From positions 868,001 through 932,000 of the forward strand of contig JANINS010000003.1 of the NCBI GenBank assembly GCA_024508725.1: a stretch of DNA of 64,000 nucleotides. The letters are read 5' to 3'. The position numbers and the translations under genes are program-made. Shown here in pieces: positions 17,022 through 26,279 of the stretch (position 1 is the first letter of the stretch; the number at the start of each line of letters is the position of its first letter). The stretch comes from Chitinophagaceae bacterium. GTDB taxonomy: Bacteria > Bacteroidota > Bacteroidia > Chitinophagales > Chitinophagaceae. A model generated the notes under the pieces. That model did no database searches, had not been told where the DNA came from, and was given only the letters and a program-made list of their open reading frames with translations.

Positions 17022-17875
17022 TGATTGGCTTTCTTTATCTCTTCTTCTAATTGTTTCTGCTCAGTAAATAAAAGATTATCTACAAGATACACGTATTGAA
17101 TGGCAGAAAAATTCGTTGCAGGTCGCACCTTCAGCGTAAAGAAGTTACTCGAAGGATCTGCTTCAATGGCTGTGATTCTACCCACCATCAATCCATAAGG
17201 AAACACTGATGAGTATTGGCTGGTGAGCACTGTATCTCCCTTCACTACTTTCGCACTCTTTGGAATATTCTTTAACGTAAGCTCCAAAGGATCTTTTCCA
17301 TCCCACTCCAACGTTCCTGCATTATTATCTTTCTTCAACATGCTGCTCACTTTACTATTTCGGTGCAGCAGGCTCATGATGATACTGTAGTTCTCACTGG
17401 TACTCATCACTACTCCAACAATAGAATTACCCGGAGCAACAACAGCCATTCCTTTCTTTACACCTTGTTTCGTTCCTCTTTCGAGTGTAATATAATTTGT
17501 TTGTGAGCTGATGGAGTTATTGATCACCTTAGCCGGAAGCCAGGTGAACTTTCTTACTTTACCTGTTGTGTCTTTTATAAGACTATCGATGAAGAATGAT
17601 TTACTTGTATCCGGACCACTAAAATTAGAAGCCAGCATGTTTCGAAGTGCATTGTTCTCTTCTACCAAACGTTTGTTCTCATTCTTCAACCTGAAGTATG
17701 ATTCAACTGAGTTGTATTGCTTATCCGTCCAACCAGTTACTTCCATTGAAACATTGGAGAACACAGCTTCGTGTGTTTTATTATAACTTACCAGGATGGC
17801 AATACAGATCACCTGTAATACCAGGAAGATGAGAAAGTTGAGATACCGACGTATGAATAGAAATATATTCCGCAC
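17018..17875 (-). CDS. mreC: Rod shape-determining protein MreC
   Basis: MreC is a bitopic protein of the elongasome that links MreB to cell-wall synthases. One transmembrane helix near the N-terminus (FLIFLVLQVICIAILVSY) is followed by a coiled-coil region (YFRLKNENKRLVEENNALRN) and the two beta-barrel-like domains, with ITLERGTKQGVKKGMAVVAP and VVKGDTVLTSQYSSVFPYG. Its length of 285 residues is normal. It is separated from mreB by 93 bases that hold a strong hairpin. Confidence 0.92.
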   Translation of the reverse strand: MRNIFLFIRRYLNFLIFLVLQVICIAILVSYNKTHEAVFSNVSMEVTGWTDKQYNSVESYFRLKNENKRLVEENNALRNMLASNFSGPDTSKSFFIDSLIKDTTGKVRKFTWLPAKVINNSISSQTNYITLERGTKQGVKKGMAVVAPGNSIVGVVMSTSENYSIIMSLLHRNSKVSSMLKKDNNAGTLEWDGKDPLELTLKNIPKSAKVVKGDTVLTSQYSSVFPYGLMVGRITAIEADPSSNFFTLKVRPATNFSAIQYVYLVDNLLFTEQKQLEEEIKKANQ

Positions 17876-17904
17876 TACTTTTTAAAGTTCAAATTCCAAA
17901 AAAC

Positions 17905-17952
17905 AAATTCCAAATTCCAATTGAAGAAGCTCCTCACTGGAATTTGGAATTT
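17905..17952 (-). promoter_or_regulatory. Perfect 15-bp hairpin between mreB and mreC
   Basis: AAATTCCAAATTCCA (17905-17919) is exactly complementary to TGGAATTTGGAATTT (17938-17952), with an 18-base loop. An additional AAATTCC copy lies just upstream at 17891. It sits inside the apparent operon, 17 bases after the mreB stop, and could lower mreC-mreD-fkbM expression relative to mreB or protect the mreB mRNA end. Confidence 0.65.
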
Positions 17953-17968
17953 TATCATCGGGATTTTA

Positions 17969-18994
17969 TTATCTCATTATAAATGGAAACTTACTGTAAT
18001 TCTTCAATGCTATTCCAGTACCACGCACCACGCTCTTCAACGGATCATCAGCTACATGTACCGGAAGTTTGATCTTCTGGCTAAGGCGTTTATCCAGTCC
18101 TCTTAGCAAAGCACCTCCACCGGTCAAATACAAACCTCTTCTGTAAATATCAGCAGCCAATTCAGGTGGTGTTGTTTCAAGTGCTTTTAATATCGCCTCT
18201 TCAATTTTAAAGATGCTCTTATCCAAAGCTTCTGCAATTTCCTGGTAACTCACCATGATCTGTTTAGGGATACCGGTAACAAGATCACGACCGTTTACCG
18301 GAATATCATCAGGAGGTGTTTCCAGATCTTTCATTGCAGCACCGATCTGAATCTTGATCTGCTCTGCCGTTCTTTCACCGATCAACAAGCTATGGTAACG
18401 ACGAAGTGCTTCCATTATGTCTGCAGTGAATTCATCACCGGCAATTCTTATCGACTGATCACAAACGATACCAGCCAATGCGATCACGGTAATACCTGTT
18501 GTACCACCACCAATATCAATGATCATGTTACCAACCGGCTCTTCTACATCGATACCAATACCCAAAGCTGCAGCCATCGGCTCATGCAATAAGTAAACTT
18601 CTTTTGCACCGGCTTGTTCAGCACTGTCACGAACAGCTCTCTTTTCTACCTCAGTGATTGAAGAAGGAATACAGATCATCATTCTCCAGCTTGGCGGAAA
18701 CAACGGCTTCTTGGGATAGATCATTTTGATCATCTCCCTGATCATTAGTTCGGCAGCGTTAAAGTCGGCGATAACACCATCTTTCAACGGACGAACAGTT
18801 CTGATGCTTTCATGCGTTTTTTCGTGCATCATCAATGCCCTTTTTCCAACAGCGATCACATGTTTTGGATTATTCCTGTCGAGGGCAACGATAGAAGGTT
18901 CATTTACTACGATCTCTTCGTTATGTATGATGAGGGTGTTAGCCGTACCCAGATCTATTGCAATATCCTGTGTAAACCAATTAAATAGTCCCAT
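17969..18994 (-). CDS. mreB: Rod shape-determining protein MreB
   Basis: MreB is the bacterial actin homologue that organises lateral wall synthesis under the inner membrane. The 341 residues show the actin-fold nucleotide motifs IDLGTANTLI (phosphate 1), MIDIGGGTTGITVIAL as IIDIGGGTTGITV (phosphate 2) and YLTGGGALLRGLDK (adenosine). The N-terminal MGLFNWFTQD is a plausible amphipathic membrane anchor. It is the first gene of the mre operon, and its promoter can be recognised upstream. Confidence 0.95.
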   Translation of the reverse strand: MGLFNWFTQDIAIDLGTANTLIIHNEEIVVNEPSIVALDRNNPKHVIAVGKRALMMHEKTHESIRTVRPLKDGVIADFNAAELMIREMIKMIYPKKPLFPPSWRMMICIPSSITEVEKRAVRDSAEQAGAKEVYLLHEPMAAALGIGIDVEEPVGNMIIDIGGGTTGITVIALAGIVCDQSIRIAGDEFTADIMEALRRYHSLLIGERTAEQIKIQIGAAMKDLETPPDDIPVNGRDLVTGIPKQIMVSYQEIAEALDKSIFKIEEAILKALETTPPELAADIYRRGLYLTGGGALLRGLDKRLSQKIKLPVHVADDPLKSVVRGTGIALKNYSKFPFIMR

Positions 18995-19031
18995 TTATAT
19001 AAAAAGTTCTAATGCGTGTTTTGAATGCATG

Positions 19032-19062
19032 CAAAGTGAAAGAATAAAGTTGAATCCGCAAA
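19032..19062 (-). promoter_or_regulatory. Promoter of the mre operon
   Basis: Read on the minus strand, TTTG (19062-19059) is followed after 19 bases by TCACTTTG (19039-19032), one mismatch from the Bacteroidota TAnnTTTG box. It lies about 38 bases upstream of the mreB ATG. The rest of the 308-base gap to purD holds a dispersed repeat and the purD hairpin. Confidence 0.55.
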
Positions 19063-19130
19063 ACTTGAAATCATTGATTTTTCAGGGGTTTAGCAAAATT
19101 TCAACAAGGTTTTTCAGGGTTGTAACCGGC

Positions 19131-19180
19131 TGTTGAATTTCTACTGAACTTTCGTTGTGTCACTCACTTCGAGGTTCCGT
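19131..19180 (-). repeat. Dispersed repeat, copy 2
   Basis: On the minus strand it reads GAAGTGAGTGACACAACGAAAG followed by TTCAGTAGAAA, combining the AGTGAGTGACACAAC core of the 26161 and 49228 copies with the CAACGAAAG end of the 38284 and 52000 copies. Confidence 0.75.
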
Positions 19181-19273
19181 TCTTTACGCTGCTTTTTTCC
19201 AGCGGCTGTAGGAAACAATCGTGCCAGTTATTACCACCAGGCTGTAGAACAAAAGCTGTGTTACCCGATATTT

Positions 19274-19302
19274 CAAAGTCAGACCGGGACGGTCAGACTT
19301 TG
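19274..19302. terminator. Hairpin at the end of purD
   Basis: CAAAGTCAGACCG and CGGTCAGACTTTG form a 13-base stem with one A-A mismatch around GGA (19274-19302). It directly abuts the purD stop codon. There is no strong T run, so it may be an RNA-stabilising palindrome rather than a full terminator. Confidence 0.6.
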
Positions 19303-20574
19303 TTACCTGAACTCGTAGCCAATATCCTTCCGGTAGTTCATTCCTTCAAAACTGAGTCCTGACAATACTTCTTTTGATCTTTCCACCGCTTCTGTTATAG
19401 AATTACCGTAAGAAGTTACCGCCAACACCCTTCCACCGTTGGTAAGAACGGAATCAGCTTCCAATTTAGTACCTGCATGAAAAATTATACTGTCTGCAGG
19501 TTGCTTATTACTTAATCCGCTTATCTGCTTATTCTTTTCATAATCTCCCGGGTATCCTCCACTCACCGCTACAATGGTTGCGATGCTTCTTTCATCATAT
19601 TCGATATTTACCTCATCCAATCTTCCTTTGTGCATGGCTAAGAAAAGTTCTGCCAGGTCATTTTTTAGCCTTGGCATCACCACTTCCGTTTCAGGATCTC
19701 CCATACGACAGTTGTATTCAATAACGTAAGGCTCTCCACTACAATTCATCAATCCAAAGAATACGAAACCATAGTATTCAATGTTCTCTTGATGCAATCC
19801 ATTTATTGTTGGACGAATGATCTTTTCTTCCACTTTTTTCATGAAAGCATTATCCATGAACGGAACAGGTGTTACACAGCCCATTCCGCCAGTGTTTAGA
19901 CCGGTATCGCCTTCACCAATTCGTTTGTAATCTTTTGCATGACCAATGATCTTATAATCATTTCCATCCGTCAATGCAAAAACACTCACTTCTATTCCCT
20001 GTAAAAATTCTTCTATTACTACTTTACTCGAAGCTTTACCAAATTGTTCATTGATGATCATCTCTTCGAAAGTGCTCAATGCTTCTTCCTGAGTTGGAGC
20101 GATCACCACCCCTTTTCCTGCAGCAAGTCCATCGGCTTTAAGAACGATCGGTAAAGAATGATTACGGATGTATTGTTTTCCTTCTTCAAAATTCTCCCTG
20201 GTAAACTCAGCATAGCCTGCAGTAGGAATGTTGTGTCTTTGCATGAAGTGCTTGGAGAAAGCTTTGCTTCCCTCAAGCTGTGCTCCATTTTTTGAAGGAC
20301 CGACAACGATAATATTCTTATTGTTTTTGAAATGATCGTACACGCCGTTCACCAATGGTTCTTCAGGTCCAACAACGATCAATTTTATTTCGTGTTCAGT
20401 TACCGCTTTTTCAATTGCAGCAAAATCATTCACACCAATATTGATGTTTGTTCCCACGGTGGCCGTTCCTGCATTTCCCGGAGCGATGAAGAGATTTTTG
20501 CAAAGTGAAGACTGGCGAAGTTTCCAGGCTAAGGCATGTTCTCTTCCGCCAGAACCTAAAAGAAGAATGTTCAT
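19303..20574 (-). CDS. purD: Phosphoribosylamine-glycine ligase
   Basis: PurD (GAR synthetase) joins glycine to 5-phosphoribosylamine with ATP, the second step of purine synthesis, in the cytoplasm. The ATP-grasp protein of 423 residues has the N-terminal loop MNILLLGSGGREHALAWKL, VVGPEEPLVNG, the nucleotide loop VLKADGLAAGKGVVIA and the metal-binding FGLMNCSGEPYVIEYNCRMGDPETE. All expected motifs are intact. It stands apart from other purine genes in this window. Confidence 0.97.
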   Translation of the reverse strand: MNILLLGSGGREHALAWKLRQSSLCKNLFIAPGNAGTATVGTNINIGVNDFAAIEKAVTEHEIKLIVVGPEEPLVNGVYDHFKNNKNIIVVGPSKNGAQLEGSKAFSKHFMQRHNIPTAGYAEFTRENFEEGKQYIRNHSLPIVLKADGLAAGKGVVIAPTQEEALSTFEEMIINEQFGKASSKVVIEEFLQGIEVSVFALTDGNDYKIIGHAKDYKRIGEGDTGLNTGGMGCVTPVPFMDNAFMKKVEEKIIRPTINGLHQENIEYYGFVFFGLMNCSGEPYVIEYNCRMGDPETEVVMPRLKNDLAELFLAMHKGRLDEVNIEYDERSIATIVAVSGGYPGDYEKNKQISGLSNKQPADSIIFHAGTKLEADSVLTNGGRVLAVTSYGNSITEAVERSKEVLSGLSFEGMNYRKDIGYEFR

Positions 20575-20677
20575 ATGGGTGCGAATGTAAATGTGTTTTT
20601 GATGTTTGCTATTTGTTTATTGGAATTTGTTCTTATTTTGAGCCATTAACCAACTGAATATTTTCAATTGAACGATT

Positions 20678-22219
20678 ATGCCTGAAATCAAAGCGTCTGA
20701 CGAGATCAGAGTAACGCCTACCGGGTCGAAAGGTCACCCAAAAGGATTATACGTGTTGTTTGCGACAGAAATGTGGGAGCGATTCAACTATTATGGAATG
20801 AGAGCCATCCTTGTGCTCTTCATGACAAAAGCACTGTTGTTTACCGATGCTTTTGCATCTAATCTTTATGGAAGTTATACCGGACTTGTTTACCTCACTC
20901 CATTGATTGGTGGATATATCGCCGACCGTTACTGGGGTAGCAAACGATCGATCATCGTTGGAGGTTTGCTGATGGCTATTGGTGAGTTCTTGCTTTTCTT
21001 CTGCGGATCACTTTACGAAACATCGTCATCTACATCAACCTTCCTGTTTTTCTCAGGTCTTGGTTTCATGATCGCAGGTAATGGATTTTTCAAACCGAAT
21101 ATTTCTTCTTTGGTAGGTCAGCTTTATCCAAAGGGCGACAGAAGAATTGATGGTGCTTATACCATTTTCTACATGGGTATTAACGTTGGTGGAGCCCTTG
21201 GACCTTTCATCTGCGGAATCGTTGGAGATACCGGTAATCCTGCAGATTTTAAATGGGCATTTCTTGCTGCCGGAATAGGCATGTTGATCAGTGTGATCGT
21301 TCAAAAATTATATCAGGATAAATACATAGTGAGCCCTGAAGGAAAAGCATTGGGAGAACCATCTGCAACAGCTTCTAAGAACTGGCGTAATCCTATTTTG
21401 ATGATACTTGGATTGCTTGTGTTTGCTGGAATTGCAATCGGTGTTTTATATATTGATGCCACCAAATTCAGCTTCTTATCATACTTGTTACTGGCTGCGG
21501 TTTTATTTATTGCTTTTGTTTTATTTACAGATAAATCGCTGCAGAAAGAAGAAAAGAACAGGATCACTGTGATATTCATCGTAGCATTCTTTGTGATCTT
21601 CTTCTGGTCAGCATTTGAACAGGCAGGCGCTTCTTTAACATTCTTTGCTGACAGGCAAACGCAAAGAGATCTTGGATGGTTCACTGTACCGGCAAGTCTT
21701 TTCCAATCACTCAACTCGATCTTTGTTATTGCATTTGCTCCATTGTTTGCATGGCTTTGGCTAAAGATGGGTAAGAGAGAACCTGCTGCGCCAACGAAAA
21801 TGGCACTGGGTTTATTTCTGCTTTGTATTGGTTATTTATGGATCGCCTTTGGAGTAAAGGATGTTGCCCCTGAAGCAAAAGTGAGTATGATCTGGCTTAC
21901 CGGTATGTATGCATTGCACACCTGGGGTGAACTGTGTTTATCGCCTATCGGACTTTCACTTGTAAATAAACTGGCTCCTTTAAAATTTGCTTCATTACTG
22001 ATGGCAGTGTGGTTTCTTGCCAATGCTGCAGCCAACAAATTAGCCGGTGTATTGAGTGCATTATATCCCGACAATGGAAAAACAACATCATTCCTCGGGT
22101 ATCAAATGAATAATATGTACGACTTCTTTATGTTGTTTGTATTTATGGCAGGAATTGCATCTATTATCCTGTTCTTACTCTCGAGCAAGCTGCAAAAAAT
22201 GATGCATGGCGTGAGATAA
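20678..22219 (+). CDS. Proton-coupled oligopeptide transporter (POT family)
   Basis: This is an inner-membrane peptide:proton symporter of the POT/PTR branch of the MFS, importing di- and tripeptides. The ExxERF motif is EMWERF at residues 31-36, and the signature FYMGINVGGALG lies near residue 165. About 12-14 transmembrane helices cover 513 residues. It is the first of three consecutive peptide transporter genes, each ending in its own hairpin, so they form a functional cluster with separate 3' ends. Confidence 0.92.
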   Translation: MPEIKASDEIRVTPTGSKGHPKGLYVLFATEMWERFNYYGMRAILVLFMTKALLFTDAFASNLYGSYTGLVYLTPLIGGYIADRYWGSKRSIIVGGLLMAIGEFLLFFCGSLYETSSSTSTFLFFSGLGFMIAGNGFFKPNISSLVGQLYPKGDRRIDGAYTIFYMGINVGGALGPFICGIVGDTGNPADFKWAFLAAGIGMLISVIVQKLYQDKYIVSPEGKALGEPSATASKNWRNPILMILGLLVFAGIAIGVLYIDATKFSFLSYLLLAAVLFIAFVLFTDKSLQKEEKNRITVIFIVAFFVIFFWSAFEQAGASLTFFADRQTQRDLGWFTVPASLFQSLNSIFVIAFAPLFAWLWLKMGKREPAAPTKMALGLFLLCIGYLWIAFGVKDVAPEAKVSMIWLTGMYALHTWGELCLSPIGLSLVNKLAPLKFASLLMAVWFLANAAANKLAGVLSALYPDNGKTTSFLGYQMNNMYDFFMLFVFMAGIASIILFLLSSKLQKMMHGVR

Positions 22220-22243
22220 GAACAAATTTTGAAATACTTTTAC

Positions 22244-22276
22244 GAAGGGTGACCAACAACGTCACCCTTCTTTTTT
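22244..22276 (+). terminator. Terminator of the first POT gene
   Basis: GAAGGGTGAC (22244-22253) and GTCACCCTTC (22261-22270) form a perfect ten-base stem followed by six T. Confidence 0.9.
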
Positions 22277-22295
22277 AAAACGACTACTTGTTATT

Positions 22296-23924
22296 ATGTG
22301 GAAGAAACATCCTAAAGCACTGCCTTACCTGTTCTTTTCTGAAATGTGGGAGCGATTTGGTTATTACCTGATGATCGGGATTTTTACCTTGTATTTAAAA
22401 GATGTGAAGCAGGGATTTGCCATGACTGAAGCTGAGTCTGCAGACCTTTACGGAACTTTTATTGCACTTGTTTTTCTTACACCTTTTCTTGGTGGATTGC
22501 TGGCTGACAGGTATCTCGGTTACCGAAAATCTATCATTGCCGGTGGACTGATGATGGGTGTTGGTTATTGCATGATGGGGATTCACAGTTTGCCAATGTT
22601 ATACATTGCCATGACGCTGGTAATTGTTGGTAACGGATTCTTCAAACCAAATATCTCAACACTGCTTGGTAATGTTTACACCACTCCTCAATACCAACAC
22701 CAGAAAGATGATGGCTACAACATCTTTTACATGGGTATTAATGTAGGTGCTTTCATCTGTAACTTTTTTGGTGCGGCACTCTACAACATTTTTGGCTGGG
22801 CAGAAGCTTTTATCGCTGCAGGTGTGGGAATGTTTATTGGTGTGATCGTATTCCTTATCGGAACAAAACATTACAAAGCATTTGACATAAAGAAAGGTGT
22901 GGGACCGAATGATATGTCGATGAGTAAGATCGTTCTGCTGATACTTGTTCCATCGATCGTTGCAGGTATTGTAGGATGGTTAATACCAGGAACATTGGTT
23001 GGCTCTGACTCAACAGATGCATTCATTTTTGCCTGTGTGCCTGTATTGTTTTTCTATGGCTCTCTTTACTTTAAAGCAAAACCAGAAGAGAAAAGACCTA
23101 TCGCTGCATTGCTTGCTATTTTTGCTGTAGTGATACTTTTCTGGGCTGTCTTCAAACAAAATGGTTCTGCACTCAATACCTGGGCAGATCGTTATACAGA
23201 CCGTGAAATGAGTGGAACAGCCAAGCAGGTATTTGAAACATTCAGTTTATCGCAACCGGTGAAATACCAGAAAGATTCTGTGGCTTTGTATGATGAACAA
23301 TTCAGGTTGCAGAAAAAAGATGGACAAGTTGTAAAAGAATATAACTATCCAACCTACTTCAGGAACATTCCTGCAGATCAACGTCCAACAGATGGCAACG
23401 ATGTGAGTTTATGGGCTACCAATCTTAGCCAGTCGATCAATCCTGGCTGGGTGATCTTCCTTACGCCATTAATTGTAGCTTTCTTCGCTTACCTGAGAAG
23501 AAGAAATAAAGAACCATCAACTGCCACAAAAATTGCGTTTGGTTTACTAATCTCCGGACTTTCTGCTTTAGTGATGGTTGCAGCTGTAGCAGCCAATAAC
23601 AATGGTGGAGAAAAAGCCAGTGTGTTATGGTTGATCAGCAGTTATGGTGTGATAACGATCGGGGAACTTTTATTAAGCCCGATGGGATTATCATTGGTTT
23701 CAAAACTCAGCCCGGTACGTATTACCTCGCTGATGATGGGTGGTTGGTTTGTATCCACTTCTATCGGTAATAAATTATCAGGCGTTTTAGCAACGATGTG
23801 GGATACTTACGACGATAAGAAGAACTATTTCCTGTTGAATTTCTTTTTACTTGTTGCTGCAGCGATCATGTGTTTCGCTATGTTGAAATGGCTGAACAGG
23901 ATCATGAAAGAAAAAGGGCTTTAA
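22296..23924 (+). CDS. Proton-coupled oligopeptide transporter (POT family), second copy
   Basis: This is another POT-family peptide symporter of 542 residues. EMWERF is at residues 16-21, DGYNIFYMGINVGAF is the family signature, and NGFFKPNISTLLGN is conserved. It differs from its neighbour by a hydrophilic insertion of about 85 residues after FKQNGSALNTWADRYT (VFETFSLSQP ... SLWATNLSQSIN), which would form a large loop. The insertion is common in the Bacteroidota subgroup. The two paralogues probably differ in peptide preference. Confidence 0.92.
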   Translation: MWKKHPKALPYLFFSEMWERFGYYLMIGIFTLYLKDVKQGFAMTEAESADLYGTFIALVFLTPFLGGLLADRYLGYRKSIIAGGLMMGVGYCMMGIHSLPMLYIAMTLVIVGNGFFKPNISTLLGNVYTTPQYQHQKDDGYNIFYMGINVGAFICNFFGAALYNIFGWAEAFIAAGVGMFIGVIVFLIGTKHYKAFDIKKGVGPNDMSMSKIVLLILVPSIVAGIVGWLIPGTLVGSDSTDAFIFACVPVLFFYGSLYFKAKPEEKRPIAALLAIFAVVILFWAVFKQNGSALNTWADRYTDREMSGTAKQVFETFSLSQPVKYQKDSVALYDEQFRLQKKDGQVVKEYNYPTYFRNIPADQRPTDGNDVSLWATNLSQSINPGWVIFLTPLIVAFFAYLRRRNKEPSTATKIAFGLLISGLSALVMVAAVAANNNGGEKASVLWLISSYGVITIGELLLSPMGLSLVSKLSPVRITSLMMGGWFVSTSIGNKLSGVLATMWDTYDDKKNYFLLNFFLLVAAAIMCFAMLKWLNRIMKEKGL

Positions 23925-23942
23925 TATTGGATACTTTATCAG

Positions 23943-23972
23943 AATGGCGATGATTGTTCATCGCCATTTTTA
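23943..23972 (+). terminator. Terminator of the second POT gene
   Basis: AATGGCGATGA-TTGT-TCATCGCCATT is a perfect 11-base stem (23943-23968) followed by a T-rich run. It contains an ATG that is in frame with the next gene, but that codon is buried in the stem. Confidence 0.9.
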
Positions 23973-24006
23973 TTTCTTTATTTTTAGTGCAACCAAAATC
24001 AACCAA

Positions 24007-26094
24007 ATGGCAGTGCAAAAGGAGTTCAAACCATTTATACCTGATGATGCAAGAGTAAAGGAGTTCACCGTCAAGTCTGTTTTGATGGGAGCCATCTTCG
24101 GTATCATCTTCGGAGCTGCAACCGTTTACCTCGCTTTAAAAGCTGGTCTTACCGTTTCTGCTTCTATACCTATTGCGGTGATCTCGATCTTGCTTGGAAA
24201 ACTTTTCCTAAAGACTACAATTCTTGAGAACAACATTATCCAGACAACAGGTTCTGCAGGTGAAAGTATTGCAGCAGGAGTTGTGTTTACGCTTCCCGGA
24301 TTTTTGTTTTTAACCGACCCTGCAAGTGCAGATTTCTTTAATTACATTACCATTCTAACGCTTTCGATTTTTGGAGGAATACTCGGAACGTTGATGATGA
24401 TACCATTGCGACGTTCATTAATTGTAAAAGAGCACAACACACTTCCTTATCCTGAAGGAACCGCTTGTGCCTCTGTACTGAAAGCAGGAGAAAAAGGTGG
24501 AAGCCTCGCTAAAACAGCACTCTTCGGAGTTGCATTTGCATTTGCTTATGCCATGCTTCAAAAAGTATTTCACGTAATTGCCGAGTTACCTGAATGGACT
24601 ACTAAACAAACGAATAAATATTTCCCATCAGCCAAATTAAGCAGCGAGATAACGCCTGAATATTTAGGTGTGGGATACATTATCGGACCAAAGATCGGCG
24701 GCATCTTAGTAGCTGGTGGTGTACTTAGTTGGTTTGTATTTATTCCATTGCTCTCATCGTTAGTGCCTGCAGATGCTGTTGCTGCACAGTTACATAAACT
24801 TGGTTACCTTGCTGATGTTTCAAAAGCCGGCGGACCTGGTGACTGGGATCCTGTAACACACAGCTTTGGTGATTATTCAACTGCTTTATACAGGGCTTAT
24901 ATAAGAGTGATTGGTGCCGGTGCAGTTGCTGCAGGTGGATTTATCACGCTGATCAAAACCATTCCAACGATCATCTCTTCGTTCAGAGGCAGCATTGGAT
25001 CATTAAAAAAAGGTGGAGATGCAGTTGCAACAGCAGTTCCAAGAACAGAAAGAGATCTGTCGATGAAAGTTGTGGGAATTGGAAGCCTTGCTTTGATCGT
25101 TTTGATGACAGTGCTTCCACAAGTACCGGGAGATAATGTGGGAAGTAAATTGCTTTTGGGAGTTCTCGTGATCATCTTCGGAGCTTTCTTTGTTACGGTA
25201 TCATCAAGAATAGTTGGTTTAATTGGTTCTTCGAATAACCCGATCAGCGGAATGACCATTGCAACTTTGATGGGAACATGTCTGGTGTTTATTGCAGTGG
25301 GTTGGACAGGTAAGATCTATGAACCCATGGCATTGGTTGTTGGTGGAATGATCTGTATTGCTGCAGCAAATGCCGGAGCAACTTCACAGGATCTTAAAAC
25401 AGGATATATCGTTGGCGCTACACCAAAGTATCAGCAGATCGCTTTGTTTGTAGGAGCTGTAGTGTCTTCTTTAGCTATTGGATTTACGGTTAAAATACTT
25501 GACACTCCAACGCAAGCTATGTTGAGCCAGGGAATACATCATGCCATTGGAACAGATGCTTATCCTGCACCACAAGGAACATTGATGGCAACATTGATCA
25601 AAGGAATCCTTTCTTACAATCTTGACTGGCAATTTGTTTTAGTGGGAGCTGCTATTGCAATCGTGATGGAGTTATGCGGAATTAAAGCATTGAGCTTTGC
25701 AATCGGCATTTATCTTCCGCTTAGTACTACTTTACCCATATTTATTGGTGGAGCGATCAGGGGTTTGGTTACCTGGAGAAAAGTGAAAAAAGATGAACCG
25801 GTTGGTGACGAGGAAGAAGATCTTGGCAGAGGTAATTTATTTGCCACAGGTTTGGTTGCAGGAGGAGCCGTTGCAGGTGTGATCGTTGCTATTTTATCAG
25901 TAAATGAAAATGTTGCAGCAACATTAGCAAAGTGGAGTGCTGAACATGGATTATCAAATGCCTTAGGTGGAGCAAATGGCTACATGCTTTTGGGTGTACT
26001 GTTCTTTGCTTTGATGGGATTTGTGCTGTATCGCATTGCGATGAAGAAAGATGAACATGCTCCGGGCATTAGTGCTAATAATCCGAAGATGTAA
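24007..26094 (+). CDS. OPT family oligopeptide transporter
   Basis: This is a polytopic inner-membrane protein of the OPT family (695 residues, about 15 hydrophobic segments), which imports oligopeptides or metal-peptide complexes with protons. Typical segments are [59 protein letters not shown] and [18 protein letters not shown] start at 24007 ([10 protein letters not shown]), because the in-frame ATG at 23944 is part of the upstream terminator stem. With the two POT genes it completes a peptide-uptake cluster. Confidence 0.9.
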   Translation: MAVQKEFKPFIPDDARVKEFTVKSVLMGAIFGIIFGAATVYLALKAGLTVSASIPIAVISILLGKLFLKTTILENNIIQTTGSAGESIAAGVVFTLPGFLFLTDPASADFFNYITILTLSIFGGILGTLMMIPLRRSLIVKEHNTLPYPEGTACASVLKAGEKGGSLAKTALFGVAFAFAYAMLQKVFHVIAELPEWTTKQTNKYFPSAKLSSEITPEYLGVGYIIGPKIGGILVAGGVLSWFVFIPLLSSLVPADAVAAQLHKLGYLADVSKAGGPGDWDPVTHSFGDYSTALYRAYIRVIGAGAVAAGGFITLIKTIPTIISSFRGSIGSLKKGGDAVATAVPRTERDLSMKVVGIGSLALIVLMTVLPQVPGDNVGSKLLLGVLVIIFGAFFVTVSSRIVGLIGSSNNPISGMTIATLMGTCLVFIAVGWTGKIYEPMALVVGGMICIAAANAGATSQDLKTGYIVGATPKYQQIALFVGAVVSSLAIGFTVKILDTPTQAMLSQGIHHAIGTDAYPAPQGTLMATLIKGILSYNLDWQFVLVGAAIAIVMELCGIKALSFAIGIYLPLSTTLPIFIGGAIRGLVTWRKVKKDEPVGDEEEDLGRGNLFATGLVAGGAVAGVIVAILSVNENVAATLAKWSAEHGLSNALGGANGYMLLGVLFFALMGFVLYRIAMKKDEHAPGISANNPKM

Positions 26095-26115
26095 AAAGCG
26101 AATCAACACTAAATA

Positions 26116-26145
26116 AAAAGAGCTCACTTTAAGGTGGGCTCTTTT
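26116..26145 (+). terminator. Terminator of the OPT gene
   Basis: AAAAGAGCTCACTT and AGGTGGGCTCTTTT form a 14-base stem with G-U pairs (26116-26145), ending in TTTT. Confidence 0.75.
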
Positions 26146-26160
26146 GTTGAGTAATGTTAT

Positions 26161-26204
26161 GAACGTACAAGTGAGTGACACAACCGGTGTTTAATAGTAG
26201 CACC
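26161..26204 (+). repeat. Dispersed repeat, copy 3
   Basis: GAACGTACAAGTGAGTGAC-ACAAC (26161-26184) is identical over 24 bases to the copy at 49228. It is followed by TTTAATAGTAGCACC, matching the TTAATAGTAGCA tail of the 52000 copy. It sits between convergent genes. Confidence 0.85.
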
Positions 26205-26222
26205 ATAGATGATCAAATAAAA

Positions 26223-26248
26223 AAACCGCTCCACAAGTGAAGCGGTTT
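26223..26248 (-). terminator. Terminator of the starch-utilisation operon
   Basis: AAACCGCT (26223-26230) pairs with AGCGGTTT (26241-26248) with an interrupted extension. On the minus strand it is followed by seven T. It lies 32 bases beyond the SusE stop. Confidence 0.85.
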
Positions 26249-26279
26249 AAGTTTCCATCAATTATAGAACCAGAGAGAC

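Noticed and set aside
23944-24006. Longer N-terminus for the OPT transporter
   Set aside because: The ATG at 23944 lies in a perfect 11-base terminator stem, and the added 21 residues resemble no transporter leader.
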